Source: Rodentolepis nana (Eukaryota; Platyhelminthes; Cestoda; Cyclophyllidea; Hymenolepididae). From it: a stretch of DNA of 22,524 nt. Location of the stretch: positions 1 through 22,524 of the forward strand of contig UZAE01013437.1 of assembly GCA_900617975.1 (NCBI GenBank), given 5' to 3'. Shown in pieces: positions 9,908-20,992 of this stretch. The notes beneath the pieces are model-generated. The model was not told where the DNA came from and made no database searches. It saw nothing but the letters and a program-made list of their open reading frames with translations. A program made the translations under genes and the position numbers. Each line of letters opens with the position of its first letter. Within the stretch, counting starts at the first letter, position 1.

Positions 9908-12359
9908 CAAACGACACCTTGGTATACAGCACTATTTGGATTCCGGAATATAGGTGTTTGAACTTACTTCGACTTACGATTTATTGCATCTAATTTTGCT
10001 AAATTATTTTACATAAACTAACATTCTTCATTGAAAGCACAATCTGAATCTTATCACCTTTCTATCTTTCGAATTGTTAGGGTGGAGAATTTACTTTGAC
10101 TTATTTATATTGTTCGAATTGATCTCCTCCGAACACTTCAATGCTTCATACAGAACGACTTAGATCACCACTGGAATTTTAATTTGTAGCTGATTGTTAC
10201 ACTAATAAGCCTTGACTTATGCTCTGTAACTTTGATATCAGGAACTCCTAGTTTTGAATTGTTTTCAGAGTTCGTCAAACTACTCCAAAGCGTTTATTTG
10301 GAACGTGTTTTTGATACACAGTTTAGTAACTAAAGTACAATAGAGGGTTTGCTAAAACAGGCAGGGACTATTGATTTTCACTTGGTCGAGAGATCTCTGC
10401 GCTTTCGACCGTAAATGCTCCCCACACAACATGTAGCATGAAGCGCCTTTGAATCTGTCGGAGTGTGCATGAGATGTATTTGAACAGCCATGGCAGGTTG
10501 TGTCCTCAACAATGGCACCAACCACCCAATTCCATCCGCTAGCAACTGGACTCTGAACATTAAAGTTATTAACCCACTCTCAACCCTAGTAATTACTTAC
10601 TAAAATTTAAACATTGAAATTTTGAACATGATGCAATGTACCTCGAATATGCCTATTGAATAAAGTAACATTCTGGAAAGTGTGGAATTGATGCTAATTA
10701 CACTAGGTCAGAAGTGAAGAAACCTCCTAGATACTCAGTTGGTCAATCTTGCAACTGAGCTCCTTACCAGCCCAAATAGACGTGTTCCACATCATTCGTC
10801 TGTTTTCTCTATACCGTCGATTGAGTTTGGTTAATCATGGAATTTTTCGGTAACATAAGTAGTTATGTGAGGCATTCCAAAATGGGAGATATTGCCATAG
10901 AGACTACTGAACAGAAGCCAGTAATCTACTGCGACATCGATTAGAAACAGTCCTCTTTCCTTAAAACTTTTGAACCAATTCACTTTTGAATATTATCTGA
11001 TACATGTTATAGACGAATTGAAATAAATATAATTCTTGTGCATATATAAGGTACCATATTATACAAACAGGGTATTCTTAATTAGTATTTTATGCAAAAA
11101 AGTAAAATAACATTCGGAGCTCCTAAAAATTGGGTATAAACAATTTATTATTCATAATGTTCGAGGAATTGAGGAATTCGCTTTTTCATAAAAATAAAAC
11201 ATTACTTGTAGAGCGTTTAGCAAAGTTAGGTTTACTTCTGATGTGAAATAAGCTTATCAATGGGTGCTAAATACCCACTTCAATCAATTTAACAACTTTG
11301 CAAGACCCAAAACTCAGTGTAATCAGTTCTTCAATAATTAACGGGTGACGAATTCAGAACTTTGAACATGGGAATTTGATTGTGAAGGCGATTTAATTAT
11401 GATGTTCAAGCAATTGCACTTTCCAATTGAAAAATTAGTTATTTCATCACTTTTATCTGAAACACGCTTTCTCTTTGTTTCACTAAACGTTTTACTTCTA
11501 TTTCTTGGTAAAGTTGCACATTCCAGCAAATTTCCCAAATGAAAATACTATTAAGTGGTCAGTGAGTTTTACATTGAAAAACCTGGGTTTTTATTTAACA
11601 TCGTCTAGAGAAAATATCTTGAATTGCATAAGGTTACTAAAGTGGAAATGTATATGGTCGAAGGGTGGGTTTATTTGATCTAAAATGATCTATTGAAGCT
11701 TTCTAAAACAGAGTATTATAAGCTTGTTTGAAATAAAATGGTAAAATAAAATTAACCTGGCTTGAGTTCCGTCTAAGATTTCACCGCAAGCTTTTCTAAT
11801 CTTTATCGGCTAAAGTTAATCGTTTTATATAACTAGATTGCATAAAGCAAATAGATGATAAAGGCGCTGGATTGAGAGAGTTCATTTTTATCTGAATTAT
11901 GAGTTACATAATATAATTACAACTTATAGACTTCTATAGATTTTGCAAATGGTATATTTTTTACACTTAAAGATTCAAAACCGAAGGTAACCACTATAAA
12001 TGATAAGTTATAGCTAGAGAGAGTATTAATAGTAGCTTAAGTTAGAATTTTGGGCCGCGAAAGACAAAATGATGTGAAATGACAAAAACGGTAAAAAATC
12101 GGCTTTATTGCTTCATCGTTAATTCACCTATTTATTTTGACCAGAGGTAAATGACGAAGTGGATCAAAATATAGATTTTTATAATATCAACTAAAATCAG
12201 TTGGCATATTTTGAATATTATAATACATTGAGCATGACCTCTAGTTTGAATTGCAATTAATAAGGCCAAAAGAACAACGACAAGATAATTATTTTTTCCA
12301 AGTTCCAGGATAATCATTGATACTTTAATTCGACTAATACGCCCGCGCCGATATTAATA
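9908..12359. other. 3'-UTR and intergenic stretch, no further gene supported
   Basis: The start is probably the 3'-UTR of the cysteine-rich gene. Candidate poly(A) signals are ATTAAA at 10559 and AATAAA at 10659, neither decisive. A less AT-rich block at 10378–10560 holds a 60-codon minus-strand open frame with an ATG start but no motif I recognise. The remainder to 12300 is AT-rich with no clear feature. The ERGIC3 promoter should lie near its right end. Confidence 0.55.
12290..12308 (+). promoter_or_regulatory. Candidate 3' splice acceptor upstream of the ERGIC3 start
   Basis: A T-rich tract followed by CCAAGTTCCAG ends at 12308, 51 bases before the ATG at 12360. It has the form of an acceptor and could mark a 5'-UTR intron end or a spliced-leader addition site. 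No donor upstream was identified. Confidence 0.3.
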
Positions 12360-15300
12360 ATGCCCTTAGCTTTCTCAACGGTGTCTTTGCGCCGATTTGA
12401 TGCCTTTGCTAAACCACTTAAGGACTTTCGAATTCAAACAGTTTCTGGAGCATTTCGTATGTTCTATTTTATGATGATCAACCGTTATTTTAGTATCCAT
12501 AACATGCATAACTATTATCTTTATTTTGTTTGTTTGGGAGTTCACGGATTATTTATCTCCTGCTGTAAAGCAGGAAATTATTGTCGATATATCACGTAAT
12601 CGTCAGATGTCAATTAATTTTGATATCACATTCCACTACGTGCCTTGCCATGGTAACATAGGTTGCCGCAATTTAACATTTCTTTAGCTCTTTCTGTTGA
12701 TTCAATGGACATTTCTGGCGAACAACGCTCAGCGATAACACAAGATGTTAATAAGACAAGAATTCTTGCTGATGGAAGTGCCAAACCTAAGGGCAAGTTT
12801 TATATACTTGTTATTCTTTCCATAGAATCAGATAACAAAAAAGCGGAGATGCTAAAATTGAAAAGGGTAGGTCATTTAGCAGTCTCTAGTTACTCAGTTT
12901 TAGAATGCAAGTTATTGTGGATCGTGCTATGGGGCAAACAAAAATGATACGCAGTAATTTGAGATTATTTAGTTATTTCGCCCTTTTACATCTAGATGTT
13001 GCAATACATGTGAAGCGGTTGTGGAAGCTTATCGCATTCGTGGTTGGGGTGTTAAGGATCCACTGACATTTGAACAATGCAAAGATGAAAATGAGGCTGG
13101 TAGTTTGGGAGCTATTGGGCAAGAGGGCTGCAGAGTGGTCGGTAAACTTGGAGTCAATAAAGTGGCTGGCGCATTCCATATCGCTCCGGGAAAGAGCTTT
13201 GGTGAGGGAAATGTTCATGTTCACGATCTCATCGCATTCGCTGGAAAACAAGTAAATAGCCGTCCATTTTCACATTTAAATTCTCATTAATCGGAAATTT
13301 CAGTAAGTAGAGAAAATACATCTGTGATTGACATTTTTAATCTTCGATTTAGCTTTTATTAAATAAAGTCTCGGTAATGGGAAAGTAACTTATTGTATAA
13401 GTCAATATCCGTTGGGAGATGATTAGTAATTTACCAGTGTAGATGGGTGATCTGCTTATCTTTACCCCTTTCTACTCATATAACTCACCGATAAAAATAA
13501 GAGTATTTGGTTTAAACTTGACATCTTTATGAGACGTATTATAACCTTTCCAACCCCCTTAATGCTGCATGCATTCAGGTGTGATGGAAAATCCTGAACT
13601 TTGCTTGTCTTATCCGCATTTACTCTTAAAATGGGGGTTTTAATTTACGCTCATATTCCAAAATTGCATTAATTGTGCTTTATAGCAATGAGCCTCCTAG
13701 ATTATACCTAATTTTCTTGCGTTATACCTCATAATATTTATATTGTTGAAGTAGACGATTAATTGAACGGCTTCTACTAAAAGGCCGTCCAGTAGTTTAG
13801 AGAACAATGATCGGTTACTTTCAGCATAATTGTAGACCATAGAATACTACTGTTTGCTTTATATTAGTAAAAAATCGTTGCATTGAATTGGAGTTTTCTA
13901 TTACCAACTGATATGCCCCCTACGTTAAACCATTAACGGTAAAAAGGGGAATGTTTAAATGATCAACTACTTCATGCCACTAAAATGCTCTGAGTTGGAA
14001 GATGAGAGAGAATAACTGAATTTGTGGGTAAGCGACGGGTCCTTAGTTCATTAAAGGATGAATAGGTCTTAACAATTCGGTAGACTTCAAAACATAGACC
14101 GTAGGGTAGTCAGTAATTTGTTAGTCATGTGACCTGGCCTGTCCTTTTGAGCGAAGTCTTGTTATTCGCATTTTTTAACAATTCAGTTGTGGAGAGGTGT
14201 TTTCATTTAGCCAAGTATAACGAAGCACACTGAGTTTCCATACCATGGAGAGAGTACTATGAAAAAATACCGACTGAAGTCCCATTAAAATATTTTCCTC
14301 TACTGAGTGAGATGTCAAGTTGATCTACGTCTTTATAATTAACTCCATCCGTGCCAGTATACTAATTTGTTTGCCATTTAAGCTTTCGGCATGGTAATAA
14401 CCACTCTGGTCTTACTGTTCTAAATCCTAGTTTCCCTGCTGAAATATGCTTGTTCCTTAAATTAATGATACTAACCTCTAATACACGCCTTTCCCCTTTC
14501 AGTTTAAACTTGATCATCAAATTCATTATTTGAGTTTCGGTGATACTTATCCTGGCCAAATTAATCCTTTGGACAATTCAAATATGACCGAACCCTTTGG
14601 TGAGAATTTGTCCTATATTTTTTTTGTGATATTTGGTCCTTATCACTTGTAATTTCTATTCCCACTGACAGCATTTGTTTCCGAGACGCGTACAGAAATA
14701 AGCGTCAGAAGAGAGGGAACTCAACCTGGTTTGTGATAATGAAAAGAACCGGGAATGAGTATTCCTACTATATGTGGAATTAACCAATAGGAGCACAAGT
14801 TAATGAATGCTTGAAAGCACTTGGAGCAATCACTACATTGATGTTTTCAATTCGATTATTGATCATACCTATTTTCTTAAGTAACATTCGGGGACTGCAA
14901 AGTTTGCATCAACTTCGAACTTTTCACTGCGGATTAATCAAATTGATTTTGTCTCCTTAGAATCGTGTGTTGTTTATGGGTATATGTACCAAGTTCTGTG
15001 AAATTTATTCTCTGAAGATTAACTGAATGCATGAACATGTTTTAATGTCCACTGACGTTTTCTTGTTCTTTGAAATAGCAACAAAACGAGATTATTAAAT
15101 AATCCTCAGCTGAGTGACATTACCAACTAACATAAAATCTCCCCTCTAATACGTAATTGTGTTCGCAAAAGTGCTATTTCGTTAGTATATAACACAAAAG
15201 TTATATAATGGTCTATTTTTTCTCTTTTTATTTTAGAATCACCAATGATTAACTATTTTCTCAAATTGGTACCGACAATCTACTCGGATTTCTCGGATAC

Positions 15301-17601
15301 TGTTAGTTCTCGAATTTATTTATTTTTTTAAATAAATTTTTATGTAATTGAATCAAGAAGTCAGGTTCGCTTTAGTTTGAGTATCAAATGGTTTAGCATT
15401 TTCTCCTTCAAAGAGATGGAACGGATGAATTTGCTAATGATACAGTTAGTTGGATCATGCGTTATTTGGTGATGAGTGTTCTATTATAGAAGTCTTTTAA
15501 TGGTAACAATTTTCCTAGCCAAATTGATTAGCTTAGCAAATTAATTCTAAAAAATAGTTCATAATATTTGAATGGGGTATAAGGGAACTACCTGTAAGAA
15601 TAAAAACATGCATTCTTCCCTCTTTCTGATCAGATTAAATTAATTAATTACTTAATTAATTTTGTGGGCTCCGACAAGCATTGATATGCGACCTCTAAAT
15701 TGTTAGACATTCACATTGACCAGTACACCATCTATACATGGATTATTTTCCTCTACCACCCATTATTAAGGTAAGGGTTTTTTTCACCTCTAACTATGCG
15801 GATCAGCAGAAAAATAGAAATAGGCTGCAGAACCTTCTTTACTTTCGATTTCAGTTACATAAGGCAGTCTGTTTTTTCACTTTGTTTATTGGCTTGCTTC
15901 ATTATGATCTAACTACACAGTCTTTGAACTTCCGAAGCTCCTCCATAATTTTCTGCCTGGTAGTTAAAGTATGCAGCAGTAGAAATCGGTTAACTATTAT
16001 CTTGATATATCTACAATTAACCGCTACCACTCATAGGAAAATTTCACTATATTTCAGGTACTGTGAATAATAGTTTTTGTGTCCCTTACCGTTCCTACTA
16101 ATGGCCTTTGTAAAGGTAATTTTATTACACTTATTGATCATTCTGAACTGACAAAAATCTCACTACTGTAACTTACTGGATCACATGCTGATGCAGTAAA
16201 TACTATGACTTCTTTAAGTCTGCTTGTAGACTAGTTCTATTGATGTCAACTTCGCATGTCGTGTTTTGTAATTTAAAAGTAACTTAAAAGGCTTGTAGTT
16301 CAGTTGACGAGTCACACTTATTCACAACTTTTAATATCCATTTTCTTAAACCATCTTGTTATGACTTGCTTTTGGTGAACTTATACAGATGAGATAGGTT
16401 CCGTGTGCATACAGAAAGGTAAATTACATATATATTTATTTCAAAAATAGTAAATATAGGATATTACGTGACCCTACGCAGGTGCTCAATATCATTTTCA
16501 GTATGATGCAGGACATGGGACCTCCTTTACCGTGGCTACAATAGTTACTTGTCTATAACTGGCATGATCGATTTGTACCGTGAAATCGACCTGTTCTTTC
16601 TATATACACTTTAGCCACTTGTGACGAATCAGTACTCGGCTACGTGGCAATTCAAATCGACACCTCTAACAGGTGGATCTGATGGTATTCCTGGTGTCTT
16701 CTTCAACTACCAAATTAGCCCCCTCCTCGTGAAGCTTACGAAGGAGCGAAGGCGAATATTTATTTGTTTAAAAAATTTGATTATGATGTTTACACGTGTT
16801 GATGGTATGCTATCTTCCATTTTAGATCTTTTCTACATTTTCTGACAAATACATGCGCTATTGTTGGTGGTGTTTATACGGGTGAGAAGTGGTTTTCATT
16901 TTTCCAGCCTTCTGCTTACATGATTTTCAATTAATGGGACCGACCTTAAACTTCAGAGTGATTGTTTGCGGGTTTGGCTTAGAAAGAATGGAAATTCCCT
17001 GTAGTCTCTGTGATCCAATTTACTAAGTCACTTCTAATTAGACACAAAGCAGATTTTTTATTGGACTCGATCCGAAACTTGAGGCAACCGTTGCTCTCTA
17101 ACTGACAAGGTTCTATGAACTGTAGTTATTCCCGATCTACACAAACAGTCACTACTGATTATCTAATTAAGCGACAGAAAATTGGTCTCATTTAACTCTA
17201 TTCCATTAAAGTGGTTATCCAGTTTCTCTTATTCTCGACTTAGAATATTTTATGCTTGTTTGTTTGGCGGACAAGCTCTAGCCAACAAAGACGAATTTTG
17301 TGACTGTTTTGAGTTAAATTTTATAGGTGGACTGTATTTTTCATCTTTATCAAGCTTGATGCGAACCGTTATTCTCTAAAATAAGGTCTTGTTTTTAGTT
17401 TTAGTGATGTAGCAAAAATTAAATTGCTAAGTGGTGGTTTGTGACCTTGAAGGCATGCAGCACACTATTATCAACAATACTACTTACTTATAAAGTATCA
17501 GTAAGCTGTAATACTAACCAAAATTCATCTCGATTTTAGTTGCAAGTCTCCTGGATGCATTTGTCTATCGGTCTTCTTCTATTCTTGCCAAAATGAAATA
17601 A
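12360..17601 (+). CDS. ERGIC3: ERGIC3 / Erv46-like ER–Golgi intermediate compartment protein 3, complete, 11 exons
   Basis: Exons: 12360–12456, 12494–12652, 12688–12792, 12826–12866, 12904–12953, 12996–13251, 14503–14599, 15237–15301, 16615–16751, 16826–16881 and 17540–17601. All phases agree and the total is 1,125 nt, or 374 residues; human ERGIC3 has about 383. The protein cycles between ER and Golgi and, with its Erv41-type partner, helps retrieve or export cargo. Features: cytosolic N-terminus with FDAFAKPLKDFR (13–24), first membrane span about 33–49, then a long luminal domain. That domain contains DSMDISGEQ, CGSCYGA plus CCNTCE (139–157), GCRV, EVNKVAG-like LGVNKVAGAFHIAPGKSF, HVHDL, SFGDTYPGQINPLD, KLVPTIY, TNQYS and GIPGVFFNYQISPLLVKLT. 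The second span is about 341–364 (HFLTNTCAIVGG… to DAFVY). The tail is short and ends AKMK, a lysine-rich end but not a strict KKxx signal. Exon 3/4 borders are the least certain. AATAAA lies 38 bp after the stop. Confidence 0.95.
12457..12995 (+). other. Cluster of five mini-introns (33–42 bp) at the 5' end of ERGIC3
   Basis: Introns: 12457–12493 (37 bp), 12653–12687 (35), 12793–12825 (33), 12867–12903 (37) and 12954–12995 (42). Four are GT–AG; the third is best read as GC–AG (GCAAGT…CATAG). Lengths of 37, 35 and 37 are not multiples of three, so their removal is needed to join conserved protein on both sides. The first joins SGAF to the membrane span at the same length as in human ERGIC3. 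For the third, a 48-bp GT–AG alternative (12778–12825), or no splicing, would also keep frame. The later introns are 1,251, 637, 1,313, 74 and 658 bp. Confidence 0.85.
13252..14502 (+). other. ERGIC3 intron 6
   Basis: Donor GTAAAT after AGKQ and acceptor CCCCTTTCAG at 14502. AT-rich. I see no repeat copy, RNA gene or embedded coding sequence in it. Confidence 0.8.
15302..16614 (+). other. ERGIC3 intron 8
   Basis: Donor GTTAGT after FSDT and acceptor CACTTTAG at 16614. It contains a near-palindromic TTAA-rich stretch at 15636–15663 and a 110-codon open frame (15738–16070) with no recognisable motif, which I take to be chance. Confidence 0.75.
15636..15663. repeat. Near-palindromic TTAA-rich tract
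   Basis: TTAATTAATTACTTAATTAA reads almost the same on both strands. It is a low-complexity tract in ERGIC3 intron 8 with no evident function. Confidence 0.6.
16752..16825 (+). other. Probable GC–AG intron in ERGIC3 (74 bp)
   Basis: The protein must pass from LLVKLTKERR to SFLHFLT, as the conserved order in ERGIC3 shows, with two bases of a codon on the left and one on the right. No GT lies at the needed spot. The only fitting donor is GCGAAT after CGAAG (exon end 16751), with acceptor CCATTTTAG at 16825. Either a GC donor is used or the base is a sequence error or a mutation. Confidence 0.65.
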
Positions 17602-17638
17602 CTTAGGTTCTTTACTGATATTTACAGGGATTTGCCAT

Positions 17639-17644
17639 AATAAA
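17639..17644 (+). terminator. ERGIC3 poly(A) signal
   Basis: AATAAA lies 38 bp after the TAA stop of ERGIC3, followed by T-rich and GT-rich sequence (TTTGTTATTTGTGTGG). Position and context fit a cleavage and polyadenylation site shortly after 17650. Confidence 0.75.
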
Positions 17645-18762
17645 TATTTGTTATTTGTGTGGTAATCTTATTCGTTTTATTTATGTGGATTCTTTAATTT
17701 GCATAAAAATGCAAATACTTGGAAAGAACTACTCTTGTTTGGAAAAATTAGTTCTGAATGGTCATACTTTAGCGTGTTTGATCAGTGATAAGCTAGTTTT
17801 CATTTTGGTTAGACAATTATTTCAATGAAACTTATTTGTAGGAAGGGAGATCGAAATCTATAAATCTCCTACAACTATAGCGGTGCTAGTTAGTTCATTA
17901 ATACCCTTAAAGCTTTAATAACAATAAAGATATTATAGTACATACATACATACATATAATACATATTATAGTATTTGCCTAATTTGCAGTTGATAATCTA
18001 GCCAAACTGGAAAAGTATTGGTCCCATTTTATTTGTAAAAAGTGAGCGATTCCAACATTTACTTTCTGGCATATAATTAAGTGATAACAAATGAGTTACT
18101 ATTCTGATCGATTAGATTTGGTTCAAAGTGGTAAATTATATCTGCTATTGGAGTAGATATATTTACTTTATGTATCTCAAATTTGAGGAATGTTCTGGTT
18201 ATATCTAACAGGATAGTTCTAGTACCTTAATTCTCATATAAACAATTGTAATTGTTGTTAACAAACTTCGTTAACAGTGGATAGGTTCGATGAGGCTTTT
18301 TGCCGGCTTTCTCAGTTATTTAGTATGCACAGACGGACAAAGAATTTCTCACTTGGAGTAAGTTGGCAAAAATTTTGTTATTTTTATTTTAACCTCCTTT
18401 GACAGTAACGCAGTAAGATCTACAAAATATATATCATGTTGACTAATATTATTTCACAAATATCTGCAGTAAAAGAGAACCGGCTTATTGAAACAATATC
18501 CATGACCATCAAACTTTCTCAATCGGCCGACAAGTTATGAGCTTCGAGGGCTTGAAAGCACCAATTAACCCAGGGAGCACATCCTGATGATTGAATTTTT
18601 TAAAAATAGGCTATGAAGTAATGAACCAAGTCCGTTCGTTAATATGCCTATCGATTTACTTATGTAAATGGTCATGCTATCTCATTTTATTTGCAACATA
18701 GACGCGATAGGTAACATTATGTTAGTAACACTTCACAATTGATTAAAGTTAATGTATTTTGC
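17645..18762. other. Intergenic, AT-rich, with a short CATA microsatellite
   Basis: No gene is supported. A small tetranucleotide tract (CATA, about four units) lies at about 17941–17956 between near-copies of ATTATAGTA. A stretch at 18570–18581 (CCCAGGGAGCAC) matches the R element's antisense 5' region, but over too few bases to call a copy. Confidence 0.55.
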
Positions 18763-18777
18763 CATTATAATCAAGGG

Positions 18778-18977
18778 GTGTGCGATAGACTTACCTTTGT
18801 GTCTGTCTCTTTTACATCTTTAAAGCACTCTTCCGTTCACCCCCTCTCGACTTTTTTTTCGATTTGATGTCCCTCTCCCTCTGTGAAGCCTAAAGTCAAC
18901 TAAAGGGCTAATGATAGAGGTCAACTAAAGGGCTAATGATAACTATCATAAAGCCTGCCATTTGATATAAATAAATA
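18778..18977 (+). mobile_element. R element, internally deleted copy
   Basis: It has the family 5' end (GTGTGCGATAGACTTACCT) and then jumps directly to TTGTGTCTGTCTC, losing about 140 bp found in full copies. The 3' end GATATAAATAAATA is normal. It is flanked by a 15-bp duplication, CATTATAATCAAGGG, at 18763–18777 and 18978–18992. It also holds a 22-bp tandem duplication (GTCAACTAAAGGGCTAATGA and two more bases) at 18895–18916 and 18920–18941. Confidence 0.85.
18895..18941 (+). repeat. 22-bp tandem duplication inside the R copy
   Basis: Two identical 22-bp units at 18895–18916 and 18920–18941 are separated by GAG. Other R copies have one unit, so this is a local duplication private to this copy. 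Confidence 0.9.
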
Positions 18978-18992
18978 CATTATAATCAAGGG

Positions 18993-20980
18993 CAATTAGT
19001 GGAGGAGTTTATTTCGAGATTAATAGCGGTATGCATAAAGAGAGCTCATGCTAGAGAAGTAGTTACCCTACCTCCATATTTTTAAAGCAAGAAATTGCAA
19101 TTTTGTTAATTGAAAAAGTGGGTTTGAGGCAGTCATGAAAGATCAAAAAAGGCAGTTGGTATGTAATTGTTGCTTTAACTTTGAACGTTGGCCAAGACTA
19201 CGCCTTATATGCTTGTAAAAATAAAACGAAATCGAATCAAGTGCAATTATACTTAGAATAAAGATTTTTACAGTCTCCCAAATTATAGCCTTGACAACCA
19301 TGCTTGCCATTAACCTTGACAAATTGGGCAGATCAGAGGAGAGAGTAATTAGACCGCAGTCCATTTGCCTGAATGAAAATTTATTGCTTTGAGGAATTTT
19401 AACATAAAGGAAGAATGCTCCAACTACCAACTATAGTTATCATGGGAGTGGCCTATTGTTTCAGTTGATTTTCTCTTGCCGATCAGTCACTCTGAGACTT
19501 GAGATGGCCAATTGCCGATGTTATGCAGTAGTGTCTGGGGTAAAATCACCTAAAGGAATGTTTATCGGCGAGCAGAAACCTGGGAATTCCGATGTGATGG
19601 ATATATAAGTTAATTAATAACCTTTTAACGCGTGTCTCATAGCAGACTGATGCCACCGACGTGATGAGTTTTGGTGGTGTCAGGTGAAGGCTATAGACGT
19701 TTTGAAAATATTTCCAACGGCAATAGCGCCTTCTGTTACGAGTCTAGTACCAATGGAACATGTTTTGAAAGGGGACCCTACGGTCTTAAGGGTTAAACCA
19801 GAGAGGAGTAATTGGATGCCTGAGAGCACATATGCGATAAGTTTAAGCCGGATTGACTACTTAGATGGAAGTCAAGTTAGCAGTTGGAACCTGAAATTCG
19901 TCTAGCAAAAATTTATATATTTGGTTTTACTAAACCTGGGGTGATTTTTTACCATTCTTCAAAATTTTTGAGCGATTGGATTTACCTGAGTTATCTTAGT
20001 ACGTGATTGGCAGATAAATATTGTATTATCTTGGCTTGAAGCGAGCCTGAGATGAATTGCGATCTAACAAATATTTAATAATACGCCGACTGAATGATAG
20101 AACTAGTGAATGAAAATTGGTTTGATTAAACTACGCTTTTACAACCATGAACACAAAGCCACCGGATTTCGACCTAATGACCTACGATTCAACAAATTTT
20201 GCGCTTGTTGCCTTTCTTTTGCTGGAAGCATTTTATGATTTTAGTTGTATATTTTTCCGCTTATAAATATGAAGATTTTACTCGTGCACAATTTTATTCC
20301 TTTGAAGACGTTTCTAGACGAGTAAAGTTATTTACACATGTTTCACAAAGCCCCTATGATTTGTATTCTTCAAATAATGAATTGGAGAATTGAGTCTAAA
20401 TATTTTGTCCTCTCAAGAAATATTTGTCGCTTGCGTGAACATGCTCCAAATTTCACTTAATGAAATTAAATCTATATATAAGTCTCAATTTTTAGTACGA
20501 TATTCTACTAAATTCAAGGTCATTGTGAATTTAATGATAACTATTACTTTTGTAAAGAAAGAAAGACTTTGCTGTTTGGAAGCTCTCGCTGTAGGTCAAA
20601 TAAGAGGAATAATGCATGTTTTATTAAAATTTCAGAATATGTATTTAATAATTTTTTAAATAAAGATATTATTGGAAAAAATGCTTTTGACAGTTTTATC
20701 AAAAATCAAAAAAATTATATCAGGAATTAAATATAATGGTGCCGATATTGAATGATTTGATCGGATGGAATAGCTGGCTTAAATAATTTTAGTATCAGAA
20801 TTCTGAGATATTTCTTGAGATTGAATAATTAGCGCTTCAGTGTCATAAAATGTAGTAAGAGCTAAGGTTCATAGCTTAGAAATTCGCACTGGAAGTAGAC
20901 CTTGGGAGTTGGAAGAAATTTTTTTGTTTCTGCTATCTCATATCTCAAAATTCAGTTCTAATAGATTTCATTTGGAGTTA
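18993..20980. other. Intergenic stretch with unassigned open frames
   Basis: No recognised gene. A relatively GC-richer block at about 19490–19905 includes an 84-codon open frame (19651–19905, plus) with no in-frame ATG at its start and no family I recognise. A 95-codon minus-strand frame at 19143–19430 starts at TTG and also lacks recognisable motifs. From 19906 to 20980 I see nothing beyond AT-rich sequence. Confidence 0.5.
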
Positions 20981-20992
20981 TGATCAATGATT

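Noticed and set aside
12663..12947. Uninterrupted reading of 12663–12947 as one coding exon
   Set aside because: It starts at TTG inside intron 2 and runs through introns 3 and 4. The conserved CGSCYGA motif is in another frame, reached only after splicing.
15738..16070. 110-codon frame in ERGIC3 intron 8 and the 19143–19430 minus frame as genes
   Set aside because: No domain, unusual composition or splice logic supports them. They are within the length expected by chance over this many kilobases.
18570..18600. CTGATGA near 18586 as a hammerhead ribozyme core
   Set aside because: No matching GAAA and cleavage-triplet arrangement with paired stems could be seen around it.
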